Shown: positions 25,171-38,400, counted from the stretch's first letter. The stretch is DNA of 64,000 bases from Dillenia suffruticosa (GCA_033439265.1 JAVTVX010000020.1:1481001-1545000), one strand, 5' to 3'. Numbers and translations: made by a program. The notes: generated by a model from the letters alone, not told the origin.

Positions 25171-25500
25171 CCACCACTGCCGATTGGTTTCGAAATTAAA
25201 TTTCTTCATGGCGGGAATCATAGCATTCTCCCGTCACGAACTACACGATCCCCCAACTCTTCAACTGCAATCCGTTCATCTCTCTCTCTCTCTCTCTCTC
25301 TCCGCCGTTCAATTCCTTCGATCTTATTCCTCATCTCATCTCCTTTGTTAGGATATCTTTGTTCTGAAATTGCTTACATGATGAGATTTGCATTCGGTAA
25401 CGAAGATCTAGAGGCAAGTCAACGTTTTCTACGAGAATTGGACCGTATATTTCTTCAATTTCAAGCGATCAGGTACTTGTTTTTATCGATCCTTTCATAC
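25171..25500 (+). other. Possible 5' exon of an unknown transcript
   Basis: The composition shifts to gene-like. An in-frame ATG near 25209 reads MAGIIAFSRHELHDPP, and a later stretch reads NEDLEASQRFLRELDRIF before a GT donor-like site near 25472. A (CT)n run interrupts it. I recognise no family and find no convincing following exons, so it may be a non-coding or decayed gene start. Confidence 0.25.
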
Positions 25501-25776
25501 TTTTCAATTGAATTAATTATCTTGTAGGATAATTGTGGTTTGTGTGGCAATCTTTGACTGCTTTTCTCTCAATTGAATCTTCAATCCTTTCAGATCTTGC
25601 CCTCTACCCTCTGCTTATTAGTTGTTATTTTCATACTTTCTCTGTAATTTCTTGATTTGTAACTTTTTGGTTCGAATTAAGTTTCAGAAGATTATTAGCG
25701 TTTCCTTTGTGATGTTAGTTCTCCAAGTTGCTGAGTTCGTGAGATTTGTCAATAGGTTGATCTTTGTTAGTGTAGT

Positions 25777-26092
25777 TTGGAGAATTTAGAAGTTGTGAAG
25801 AAGAAGGAAAATGTTTACAATATGTTTGTTGAAAGATATTTCTGGATCTGAACTAAATCTGGCGAGTAATTAAACGTTGGACGTTAAGTGATTATTGGAT
25901 TAGACTACTAAATGGAGGATCAAGGGGATAAAAAAATTATTGAGTGTTTTGAGAATTTCAAATTTGAGAAGAAGAATGAAATGTTTACCATATGTTTGTT
26001 GAAAGATATAACTGGACCTGGACTGAATCTAGCAGGTCATTTACGTTGGAGGTTAAGTGATGATTGGATTAGGCTACTAACCGTAGGATGAA
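25777..26092. repeat. Tandem duplication, ~171-bp period
   Basis: Copy one (about 25777-25922) and copy two (about 25948-26092) share GAAGAAGAA, ATGTTTAC(A/C)ATATG, TTGTTGAAAGATAT and GATTGGATTAG blocks in the same order with scattered differences. The function is unknown. Confidence 0.7.
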
Positions 26093-29000
26093 TTAGTTAA
26101 AAACTTTATTGATGGCAGGATCCATGGAACTAACATGTGTAGGAAGAAGATTTTTAAGGGAATGAATGAGGAATGGGATCATCCAAAAGCAATGGAAACA
26201 TTGCACTGCCAAAGACGTGAGTGCCAAGTCATTTCTGGAGTCTTTATCATACGGTGTCTTAGCAGACTTTTGTAATCAGAAATCCTTTTGGGCGCTTTGG
26301 AAAATGGGTAGAGATGGAGAAATTTGAATTTCTGGTTGTGCAATAGACTGAAAGAATGGAAAACCTTGTCAAAGAGCCAGCAAGTAAAAATATGCGGGCA
26401 TCTACCATAGATCAGCATTGCAAATTCCGTCTAGACAAAGTTAGCATGGCCTATATAATTAGCAATTGTCTGTGGTTTGCGCCTTTATTGGCCTGTGGTT
26501 TGTTCTAGTCCGGTTTGTGCCCAGTTTAGGCATTGTTTTGTTCGTTGATGTAGATTCTATAATTCGGGTCCTAGCCCCCTTCTCCGACCAATATATGTAT
26601 AAGTAACCAGAAATTATCTGTCTTGGGATGTACAATTTCTTCTGTAGTCCAAGGCTTTAGTATTATCCTCGGTGGTAAACTGAAACCTTAGCTTTCAACA
26701 TTGTGGAAGTAGCAGCACTCCTTTCATGCCACAACTGTCATTTTTTTTCTCGCTCTGTTTTTGAGTTCAGGGGGTTTGTAATGTCGTCTGAAGAGTACTA
26801 TCAAGTTAGCAATGGTAGAGAACTATTCCGGACCAACCCTTAGTGGACCATGATGAAGAAACCCCTAGCGGACCATGAGGAAGAAAATGAAATTGTAATA
26901 TCATAAACTTGTTAAGATCAACGGTTTTGATCTAGCTGTATTTGGCATGGTGAATCATAAGATCTCTGTAAGCTGTCATTTGTAGAAATTTTGAAGGAGA
27001 CAGAATGAGAGAGAACTCAAAGATATGTTGCGGAAGCTTGGACAATTGAGAATGAATTTGGATGAGCAATGGAAGGTTATTTTGGAAGAGACTCAGAGAT
27101 AATTCGAAGAAGTTGAAGAACCATAAAAGAGACTAATTTTGTAAGAGAATAATTTCAATATTGCTTTGGTGATTTATCAAAGATACATGACAAACAATGT
27201 AGAAACAATATTATACATGAAGGAGAGAGACTTTTTGCTCTAAGTATTATAAGGAGAGTTGCTCCAAAAAATTGTTTGTTGCTCCACCCTTTGCCCCCAA
27301 TTTAGAGAGAGAGAGAGAGAGAGAGGAGTGCAAATAAGACGAGAATGAGGGTGAGAGGGCTTAACAGCCCTCTCTTCAACGGCTAGGGGAGGGGGTCCTC
27401 CAACTGCTAGATTTTCTAGCTGTTGGAGGCCCTACTTTGGGCCCCTTTGTCGGCTGAAATATGCCCAATTTGATGGGGTAAAAAGCTGCCGAAAACCAGA
27501 CCAGGGGCTGCTTTGAAGAAGGCTTGAACATGGGTTGAGTTAGGCCTTGTTCTGAGTACATTTTCTGGACAGATTATGGGCTAGTTGTGCAGGCATCTTG
27601 GACCTTGATTAGGGTTTCATTTGACAGTCTTGATGATTCCTTCAAGTGGGCCTAAGGAGGACTGGAACAGCATAGTTGAATGGTGACGGGCCTCGTCGGA
27701 TTCAGCCAGGCCTAAGTGCTGTATTTTGGGCTCCTGGACTGGGCAGTCTGTCCACTTGGCTTAGGACTGCCTGCTTGATCATTTTGAGCCTTTCTTTTCT
27801 TCTCTCTCTTTGGACTTTGATTGAGAATTCTTCATGGCTTGATTGGTGTCCAAGAGAAGACAATTTAGGACCTCATGGTCTTCGGTGTTCGGAGCTTTTT
27901 CCTGGCTCATTTGATTCATCATTTTCACCGTAAACAAGATGGTCTTGCCTTCCTTGTCGTCAATGCTGAATCTAAAGGTCATTTTCCCAAATCAGTTGCA
28001 ACAAATGCTTTTATAGATTTATATTAAATTGCTATCATTTTAAATGTTGCACACACTTTCCTTCTTTTTCGTGCTCAGTTTATTGTCAGGAGTAACTTGT
28101 TTTTTGGCATGCCGAACAACTAATATGTGAGAACTCAAGAATGAACAAAGTAATTTTACCCATTAAATCCATTTGGCACTATTAATTGGTCATGGGCATC
28201 AGGTCACGGTAATGAATCATTAATTTTGGTAAAGGATTTATATTTTAATTGTACTTTATGTTAGCCAGACGCAGAAAAAAGTAGGCTCATAGAAAATGTC
28301 CTTTTCTTTGAAACGAAACTATAATTAAAAGAGGAGTGGGTCAAATAACGCAGCGTTTAGCTATAGGTTTATAATGTTTGGTTGGTGCAAGGCAACATCG
28401 TCTCTTGATAGTCTAATCTTAGCACTAGCAGTGAATTTAAAGCGCTTATTCATGTTGACCAACACAAACACACCCACACACAAGTAAAAATCAAAGAAAG
28501 AAAGAGGAGAAAGTGTGAGATGGAGAGAGGACAGTGCAGGCCGCCAAGGTGACTGGGATTCCATTAACCTGTTCTGGTGGCTTTATGGTCCAATATTGCG
28601 TACGAATTCTACTTGTATTGTAGTTCCATTTTGGACACGGTCCAGGCCTATAAGTGAGAGGTGTACCCATAGTCAACAAAGCATCTTGTGGTCCTGTCTA
28701 CTCTGGCGGTTGCCGACTGGTTTATCTGGCACATGAATAATGCTGAACATGATTTCCTTAAGAGAGTCCTTTTCCGGTGAAACCTCATTGTTTTGAATTC
28801 GCAAGTTATAAAACATAAATAATATAAATCTATGTTTAAGGGTTTATCACACCTCAACAACCACCCCTGCAGAAGTCAGCCATCACAAGCTTATGGTCTG
28901 TTGGTATGTCAAATTCATCACATATTTTATGTCCTGAAAGTTAATGTGACATACCAGCGAACTCACCTTATCCTTTGGAATTAGTGTTTGTTCTAACTTC

Positions 29001-31647
29001 TCTGAGGTACAAGTCAACAGTCTTTTCCTCACACTGTATACTTTCATCTCCTGCAGTGCCGAGTATTTCTAATTTAAGACCTTAATTGTTTTTAGGAGTA
29101 GTACTATGATGTCATGGCCTTAATTACTGAGGGTCTTTAATTTGCAAGGCTGCTACGGAAATGGAAACATTTTGTGCTTTTAATGCGTGTTGTATCCAAC
29201 CTTACCATTGATTCATCCGTCTGTCTCAGCCACCTGATTTCACAGTGAAAAAGGAGTAAATTAGTAGCTTAAGTACCATTTGTTCGTGGGCCTTGTTTAG
29301 TGTCAAAACATATCACTTGGCCTCGTTTGGTGCTTGATTGCAAGGGCTATGGTTCTCTTTACCTCCCCAATAAAAATGCCTATCAAGAATGGGGAGATAA
29401 CTTGTCTTGTTAGTCTTTCAATTGACAAAAGAACAATTATTGGGATGCAAGTGGACCATAGGTACTAATAGGTAGACTTCTTGGCAGATTATCCGAGTCC
29501 TTTCCACTTCCTTAGTAGGCTGGAGCCACTAAACTATACCCAAGTTCGGAATTACCATTATGATCAAACCGAGGTGTGTTCCTCGCGTGTGCGTATGTAA
29601 CTAGGAAAAGTTACTTGTCATGGCGCTTGATTAGCTCGAAACCGCGCAAGTGAGGGAAGCCACCGCGGATCATCATGGTTGATTTTGTCAAGATTTTGTT
29701 GTCTTTTAGAGTGATAGGGCAAGCACCAAAGTAAGACTTGAGGACAAGTTCACATTATCAGCCATGAATATTATAATAGACCCCTTTGCTAGGTGGAAAC
29801 TTTGGTTAACAATAGAAAAGTTTGAGGCCCTTTCAAATTGTTTAACCCCTTAATTCAATACCAAAAAGTAATTCATCTTTTGATCTTCACTGCTAGTATT
29901 GGCATGTCCTCCCTCAGCCAGCTCCAAAGCCTACAGTTATCAGCTAATTATCTTATAAAATCTTACATTATTGTGCAAACAATTTTTCCTAACTACTGTT
30001 TGTCTTTCCTGCTCGATTTGGATGGTGTTAGGTTTGCAGGCCTTGTCACCCAAATAAAATATTAGTTATTCCTCCATATCTTTTTCAATATGTTCGTATG
30101 GTACAAGGAACGCGTCAGCTGCTGTTTGGGTTGGAGAATGAAATTTATGCAATATCTATACATGAGAGCTGCATAAGTTGCTAAAACGACCAGGAGTTGA
30201 TTCCCTAAGTGGGTCAACCAACCTTGAACTAAGTGCTCTCTGACCTTGCACAATGCGCATGAATTAAACCAGCTAATTCTGTACTAACAGAACTAGTTCA
30301 GTGCATATGCAGTACACCGAGGCTCCGAAAAATGAAGTGGTCTGGTACTAATTAATCTATGAAGTGGTCTGCATCAGTAGCATTGTGTATTTTTTATTTT
30401 ATATAAATATTTAAATCTAAAATTATCATATTAGAAAAAGAGATTTATACTATTGGGAGTTAGTAGCATTGTGTATGATACACCTAGAGAGAGAATTTTT
30501 TTAATTGTTTATTTGATATTTTTAAAAATATTTTATAATGATCTAAACTCTAAAAATTTAATTTTAAAGATATTTTGTTTGTATTAAATAATTTAGAATT
30601 TATTTAACATTGAATATTTGAATTAAAAGTTATTTATTTTAATTTTTAGTGTGTAAATGCACACATATATATATAGAATCTAAGCACGGTATGCCAAGAA
30701 ATTTCAGTACTGAGATATTTTGTATCAATAGTAAATGGGTTTAATCATTGGTGGGGATAACTATGATTTTGGGTTATGTTGAACTGTTACTTTATGTTTT
30801 TTACGTTAAAAAAATTAGAAAAATGATGTCTCTTCGGTATAGAAAAACATAAAAAGAGCTGAACATCACGATGGTTAGTGGCGTTATTATTTTCATGTCC
30901 ACATTTTGTAACCAGAATTTTTTAGATTTTTTTTTTTTTTTTTACAAAAATTATAAATAAGATATAGTGATAATTTTGATAATACTAATATTTATCATTT
31001 CCTTTATGTTTAGATATTTGAGTCATATATTTGAACAAACAGTGTGAGAGAAACATATGTTATTAATTTATCAATAATATTATCGTTGCTGACTAAAATT
31101 ATAATAATCATTATTTTTTTTTAATTTTTAGTGAATTGTGAACTCTTATCACAAGCAATTTTTTAAGAATAAATTATACCTTGAGCATCACACATGATTA
31201 TTATTTTGAATAAAAGTCATCGGTATGCTTTACTCATAATTGTTTTTGAAAAATAAAAATCCCCAAAACTGTGATTGGGATTTGTAGATATGTGTATTTC
31301 GCTTTTTATTTATTCCGTGAGTTGCACGAATAGTCCAATACGATAGGAGATATAAAATAAGTAGAATGTGATAGGTGTGTTTTGTACGTGCCTTGGCACG
31401 TCATATAATGCAAACAAAGGGACAAAATTGTAGAAATAAAAAAAAAAACAGTATATCTTTATGGCACTAAATGTTGTAGTCGCTCTCAATATGACGTCGG
31501 TCCATGTCATTGGCCCATAATCATGGACCCATGGGGGCAGCCCTTCACAATGAGTCACATGACTCATTGACAGAGAAAAAGAGTTTAGAGCCAATTATAA
31601 ATTTTTGTTTTAAAAAAAAAAAATTCGGGACCCTTGTAGTGATCAAT
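26093..31647. other. Long intergenic region with possible old repeats
   Basis: No supported gene. About 26990-27990 has the look of a decayed LTR-type repeat (GAGA-rich leader, moderate GC), but no partner or termini were found. A (GA)n tract lies at 27305-27326. A block at about 30560-30740 is related to one at 61795-61985. The right end includes the 3' flank of the second thaumatin-like gene. Confidence 0.4.
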
Positions 31648-32011
31648 TTAGAGATGCAGCACCAACCGCCAGAGTGTCGTGAAAAGTGCAATGCCACCAG
31701 CAGTGAGTTGGGATTGCAACATGCGACTGGGAGCTGCAGAGTTATATCCATCGCCCCCATCGCCGGCACCTTCGTATGTCATTGTGCTGCTTGACACTTG
31801 TGCGCTTGAACTTTGATTTTGGTCCCCCCCTTGAGATGATTTTTGACTGCGCCCAAACATTAAGAAAGAAAAAAAGATCAATTAAAAGAATCAGACGAGA
31901 TTTCACGTTTGCGAACTGTGCTCTTGTCAGCATAGTAACTGATAGCGGCACTTTTGACCATTAGATTTTGGACTAATATCTTAATCACTTTTAACGTGTC
32001 GTCTACTGGCT

Positions 32012-32047
<36 letters not shown>

Positions 32048-33446
32048 AAACGGGATGTCACCGACCGTTTGGTGATCTTGCGGTGAGGATGTGATCGGAA
32101 ACTGTGCATGAATCACAGTACGCAAAGAATCGGCCAAATATAGTAAATTGTGTACAACTGAATCTTTGTTCATACGTACAGCCCATGCCTTCAAGATGTT
32201 TCCTCATTTCACACACACTAGAGTCTACTTTAACACCTGGTCATGCCATGCCATGCCCTGCCCCAGCTCGAAAAGTCCCTTTTACCCTCCGTGAAATAGA
32301 AAAAACAATGTTCTAAAGCTTTTCTTTTACTGCAAAAGACGTGAAAGGGACTGAAATCTAACGTCTTCTTGAACTTGTGAAGTATGGCCCACCTTTTTCT
32401 TTTTCTTTTATTTTTATACTGTATCAATTGTTATCCAAAATCATCTCTAAAATTCTCTGATTAATTCTAAAACTTATAATGACCCATTTAATAAATTATT
32501 TCTTAATATAATATATTTTATATTTAAATCATGAATCAAATTTATGATCTTAATAAAAAGATCTAATACTGTATCTCAATTAATTAATTACCGGTATCTT
32601 TTGCTTTTTCAAGAATACGGTAGTAGTAGCACTTGCGAGTCGCAACGGTCAAATTGGCAGGCTTTTAAATCGTTATTGTAAATGGTCGTATCTGGACGAA
32701 ACTACCCTTGAAGGGGTGGTGGGCGAGAGGGGAAATTTACCTGGTGTTAGGGGAGGGGCAAAAAGTGATCACATAGTCGGCAGAAACGCAAGTGAAAGTG
32801 CTGGACTTGTCATCGTACGCGTAGCTATAAGCTCGTGGGCACGCACTCTTAAACAGCTGTGAGTAGGATGTTGGGTTGCACGTATCAGGACCCCCATATG
32901 CGCCTTTGCAGCAATACTGTGGCGACCCAAACGCCTCACACGCGCTCTTGCAAGCCACGCTCTCCCCACTCGTGCTCGTAACTCGTAACTCAGTCGGGCA
33001 CGACTCGTTTAGGTCCCCCACACAACCCGTAGATGAACAGTTCCCTCCTGAACCACCCTGAGCCACCACCATCATGGGCAAATTATAGCCATCAACTAGG
33101 CTGACGTCGTAGTAATCAAGACCGCCTGAGCCATCAAGTGTGAATTCGGCGAGTGTGGCAGGTGGGGCGGCTCCAGTGCCCGAGCATTCCACTTTGCCTG
33201 ATCCACAGTCGCCTGTGAGGCATGAAAATTTTCCGGAGGAGTCTTGGGTACAGAATGTCCGACCCCAGATCCGGCCTGACCAATTTGTGGGTGCTGATAT
33301 GGTTTTGGATTCTCCTTTTTGAAGTGCAAAGCCCGTAGTGGAGAGGGGAGATGTTCCAGCTCCTGAGAGAAGGCCTGGCCATACCGTGTAATCGCACTTG
33401 TTTGCTATGGTGAAAGTTGCGGAGTCTACACCTGCGGAAAGAAAAT

Positions 33447-33504
<58 letters not shown>

Positions 33505-33658
33505 TAGTTAACAGATTAAGGAGATTGAGATTGGCTTATGGATAAAAAATAAATAAAGGTGAAAGCTTTGGTTTTACAGGGACGTTTCTTTTACCTGTAA
33601 GGAAGAGATGAGGAATGGCCAGTGATAGCAAAGAGATTACGAGATAAAGTTGAGCCAT
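31648..33658 (-). CDS. Thaumatin-like protein with GPI-anchor-type tail (copy 2)
   Basis: Paralogue of the gene at 16365-18067, same strand and same plan. Exons on the minus strand: 33595-33658, 32741-33431, 31648-31846; introns in phase 1 and phase 2; 317 residues. Exon 1 encodes a signal peptide (MAQLYLVISLLSLAIPHLFL). Exon 2 encodes the thaumatin domain, with CLTGDCGSGKVEC, YYDVSLVDGYNLP and CPRAYSYAYDD among its cysteine-rich motifs. Exon 3 encodes a Ser/Gln/Gly-rich linker and a hydrophobic end (GGIALFTTLWRLVLHL) that looks like a GPI signal. Without exon 3 the frame would run into the intron soon after ITFCPSPNTR, so the splice matters. Intron 1 carries a (TG)n tract beside the acceptor and intron 2 a (CT)n tract (sense strand). 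The wall or membrane role is inferred from the family. Confidence 0.92.
33453..33500. repeat. (CA)n microsatellite in intron 1 of thaumatin-like copy 2
   Basis: About 24 CA units on the plus strand, so (TG)n in the transcript, ending about 20 bp before the splice acceptor. Confidence 0.9.
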
Positions 33659-34356
33659 TTTGGAACCACAAAGTTTTAGGGTTGGGGTTGGACCAAGAAG
33701 AAGAAGATGCCGACTTGAAAGTTATGAAGTTGTATCTCCTTCTTCTTCTTCTTGGGGGATATTTAACAGGGCAGGGTTTGAGATTTTCACGGACGATTCA
33801 AGCTGGCTATTGATAGAAGAAAGCAGGGATCCTTTTTTATGCATGCGTCAGCGGAGTGTCTTTAAGTGTGTGGTGGGCCCAAGACCAGCATGTCAGCTAG
33901 CTGGTAATGGCCATTTACCGTCCTAATGACCGAGTCCCAAATCGACTCCGGCCTATCTGATGTTGCCCAGGATACTTAGCTCTTAGCATTACGAGGTTAA
34001 TATTTCTCGTTCCCTTTTGCTTAGTACATATGGAGACTGCCTTTTGTCGTCCACAATAAAAACTTCTTCATATGCAATGGAATGACTCGTGAAAGGATGT
34101 ATATATAAAATAAAACTCCATATATAAATAACATATCTTCACTCTCTCTTGCTGAGCTAAACAGTTTTTGCTTTATTAATTATCAGATATAAACACTTCT
34201 AACCAAAATCTTTAATCACGTGTGACAAAAACCTTAGCAATAATTTGTAGTAATCAAAATTTTCCATGCGTTCTATAAGGTAGGCATGTTTTATTTTATG
34301 TTATTTGATTCTATTTTTCTGTATACATAATAAGAGTTTAGAATGCTTGTAAATTG
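33659..34356. other. Upstream region of thaumatin-like copy 2
   Basis: Contains the leader and probable promoter of the minus-strand gene, including GAAGAAGAA-type runs in the transcript sense and a possible TATA-like GTTAAATATCC (minus strand, near 33760-33770). Nothing else is recognised. Confidence 0.4.
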
Positions 34357-35453
34357 CACTGCTAGGAAATTTACTTTCAGCGACGGAAATATCCGTCGCT
34401 AAAGAGTATCGGTGATAGAAAATTTTTCGTCTTTGAAAATCATCCCGTTAATTTTTACCGAAAGAATATATCCGTCGCTAACTATCAGCGACAGAATTTC
34501 TGTCGCTAATCCGTCATTGATAGAAGACAAATTTCGTCGCTAATTCGATACTGATTCTGGGAGCCCTCACTAGAGTGCATGCGCCCACATGCGCTCCCAC
34601 TGCACCGTCATGCTCGCACGCTCCTTCACGCTCGCCCTATCTTGTGAAACCCACCTGCACGCATGCCCACCCACCCGTCCACCCGCACGCTGGCCCCACA
34701 TTTTTTTGGCAAAAAATGAATTCTCTCATAATCAAACCCGCATCTCCAAGATGAAAGATGAGTTGTCCAACTACTATACCACAATCTGTTTTGTGATATC
34801 TTTTTTTTATTTATTATCTAACTCTCACTTTTTTTTTTTTTAAATATTAATCTCACTCTAAAATTTTTTAAAAAAAATTTTATTTTACTCTCACAATTTT
34901 TTTTTAATCTCACTCTCATTTTTTCTTTTTTTTTTCCTTTACCTTGTGGTAATTTATTTTCATTAAGATAGAATAGCAAATTTTTTTTTGATTTACCCAT
35001 AAAATTGAATAATAAATAATAGAATAAAAGAAAATAAATAAATAAAAGAAAAAAGAAAAATAATTATAAAATAATAAAAGAGAAGAAAAAATTAAATAAA
35101 TTAAAAAATAGAAAATAGAAAATAGAAAAAAAATCCGTTAGTAATCTATCGCTAAAATTTTCGTCGGTAATTAATTGTACATATGGTTTTTTTTTTATCA
35201 TTTGCTACTACATCAACGAATTAACGATGGAGATTTTCTGTCGTTAATTTGTTCTGTCGTTAATTTGTTACTGATAGTTTTATAATTTTTTGTTTTACTC
35301 TAAACTACTACGTGATAAATTAGCGATAAAAATATTTTTGTTGCTAATCTTTTGGTATTTCTTTTGACGTTAATCCCTCACAATTCTATTATTATTTATA
35401 ATAGATTTTCTTTTATCGATAATTTTTTATCGCTAAAAGTCAGTTTTCAGGTG
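34357..35453. mobile_element. Non-autonomous CACTA (En/Spm) DNA transposon
   Basis: The left end reads CACTGCTAGGAAA and the right end, in reverse complement, CACCTGAAAACTG. Both lead into the same AC(T)TTT(C/T)AGCGA continuation, so they are imperfect terminal inverted repeats of ~28 bp. Subterminal arrays of GCGACGGA/TCCGTCGC words, typical of plant CACTA elements, fill 34378-34545 and 35130-35300. The flanking triplets are TTG and TTA, a near but imperfect 3-bp target duplication. The ~1.1-kb interior has a GC-rich block and AT-rich runs and no transposase frame, so it would need an enzyme in trans. Confidence 0.82.
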
Positions 35454-38400
35454 TTAGTTTAACTATTAGCCAACCTCATTGGGTTAGAGACGCATGGGAA
35501 AAGGGAGACCAAACTAGACCAACTCTCTTTCGTTTTTCAAAGGGAAATTGAATTTCTGAAAGCACCAAAGTCTACGTATTAGTTAAACTATTTATTTTTG
35601 GAAGGGGTAAATTTTTGCTTTCAAAGGTTCAGAGTACCTGGTGGTGCTGATTGATCAGCTCCAATTTCGGCATGTTATGATTCAAATAGTTAATACGAAA
35701 GAGCAACAATGGTTTAAAACCTAAAGTCTTGTTTGCTTCCAGTTGAAACCTATTTAATCTTTGGCATTGTGAGACCCACCGGATATAATGATACGGTGAT
35801 CTGATAGGTAGATTGACTAATCCGTTTGAGTATGAATTTTTTGCCCCTGTAGTTAAGGGGTGGCGGCAGCCCCCGAAGCACCGCAGAGTCTAATTTGGAG
35901 GAAAGGTGTAGGCAGGAAGACACGTTATGGTCAAACAAATACTATTAAAATCTCATATATGACACTAAATTTCTTAACAATATTATTATAATATTTTCGA
36001 ATGCTGCTCGCTCCTTCGAGTGTTTCTTTTTTTTATTGACCATATATATGATAATTAATTATTGATTTTGACTAATCGAATTCAAGTTAATTGCCAAGCA
36101 ATTAAAGAATGAACTTTTTCGATATATTTTTTAAATTTTTGAAACTTAAAACTAAAAATTTTATTAAAACAATTTAGTGCTCTTACTATTAAACTAACAA
36201 AGAATTATAACTTTTTGCCCATCATGTCCCTTGTGTTCTTCATGTTCCCTCATAAATTTCAAGGTTTGCCCTTGGTTGAGATGTTACTGGTCTAGATAAT
36301 ATTTCATATTCCATGCATGATGGCTTTTTGGTTTTGACGATTCTTAAGCTTTCCGAGATACACCAGCATGCGTGTTACTTGTTTGAAATGCAATTCTCAT
36401 TTTGATTTGACCATAAAAATAGCAGCACCGATAGGGTCCCACTGTATAAGACCAGGACCATCGACGTGCCATATGAGAAATAGCAAGTCGAGCTGCTTTC
36501 AACCTCCAGGTGTTTGAATTGCTGTTCGATTTGTTGAACTTATTTGGATGCTTTGCTGGCACTCGTATCTCTTCCCTGAAAATTCTTACCCGAAAACCAC
36601 CACTCAACGGCACAGCTTATCTTTCTGGGAAACTTAATTGCACTTTATAACAGATATCCCATGTTGGGAGCTTAGACAAGAAATTATCTTGAATTACACA
36701 TTTGGTCAAGACGTGAAGGCATGACTGAAATTTAACGATACTTGGAAAGAACGACACTAGAAAAAGAAAAACTGAAACAAGAAGAAAAGGCATGCATTTG
36801 CCACTAAATTTCCTAGATATAATGCACTGCTCCTCCTTCATGGACGAAGTTATGAATATGCTCTCACAAATAACATGATGCTCCATTCGGAGAGAGCCAA
36901 GTTATTTGTTGAACGAGAATTATACTTGAACAACCGAGCGGATGGACATAAGAGAAGACTGTACCAACGGAGTAGATTTACTTAGTAAGGATGTTAAATC
37001 TATTAAAGTCTTAATTTTGAAACTTAAAAATAAAAAATGTTATGTTGAGAATTTTTTTTTTAAAAATTAAACCCGATAATAGTTGAATCAAATTAATTAA
37101 AATATAATATTATATATCGATTGGCCTGATATATATATATATATATATATATAAGAGAAGACCATTTAAAAAACTTCCTCTTGTGTCATTTAACTCTTAT
37201 TAAATCTTATTTCACTTATAATCCATTTTCAGTTAAAATTAAAAATTGTTACAAAAAATAGAAACAATATTTTTTTTATAAAATTAATTAAATTATTATT
37301 ATATTAATAATTTTTTAAATGAAATTTTTGAAGTTAAAAATAATCTCCTCACAGCTTTCCCAAATGGCCAAGGAGGCAAACACAGTCCTCGAAACCAAGT
37401 CCCATTAATCAGCGTCACGCGCAAGTAAGGCAGGTGCGGCGTATTATTGTAACCGTACAGTCATAATGGCAGCACACAGCATCATGTGTTAATTGCAGGA
37501 TTTTGCTGTATTTGTTAGCAACTTTGAGGCCGAGCGTTAATGCCCCAACTAATTTTTCAGTCGCATTGTGGTCCTAATTGCGAGGGAGGAAAGAAAGAAA
37601 CCAACTACTCGCTAACTTAACAAGAGGCGTGACGCCTGAGGTAAAAGGAAAATTAATGCCGACCAAATATTTAAAGATTCTGTGCGCCTATCTTATCCCT
37701 TTGTCCCCCCACAACAGAGCTCTCTCTGTCTCAAGCTAGTCAGCATTTTAAAGTGCAAGTACGCATAACGGCAGAAAAGGGAGATGGAAAGAGAGAGAGA
37801 GAGAGAGAGAGAGAATGCGTGTCTTTAATTTAGGGCAACAGAATTAAGAGCTGTATTGACATTTAATCCGAACATTGAGGCGACGATGTAGGTGTTAACG
37901 TTGACGAAGCTGATGAACGAAGAGGGAAAAATCCAAGGAGGTGTGGAGCTTACCCTACAATTAATTTGGGCCACCACAAGCTACAAAAAGATTTCTTCAT
38001 TAAGTGCCTAACCTTTTATCATGATATTAGAAAAAGTGACTCTAAAACAGCTAGTCTAACAAGAAGATGATTTCACATAAACCAATCCCCCCCCCCCCTC
38101 TCAAACCCTAAAAAAAAAATACCCACCAAGTACATTTTTTTTTATTACACAAAGATTTAAATCCTAAATTTCAAAATTAAAAAAAAAAATTATAATCATC
38201 AGATGCCGATCAATTAAATCTTTGTAGTAACACAGTGTTATGCCCATCAAGTACATGAGAGTGTTACTACAAAGATTTTCTTCTCGTTCCGACAATATTA
38301 CGTAGGAAAGTTAAAATTAGGTTAAGAAAAAAAAAGAGAGAGAAGCGATGCATGAATGAGACCCCATTCAGAGGATGAGTTATGGTTCCAATTATTGCAT

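Noticed and set aside
33134-33499. Minus-strand frame of 121 codons beginning in the (TG)n tract
   Set aside because: It is an out-of-frame reading of the thaumatin-like exon plus microsatellite.
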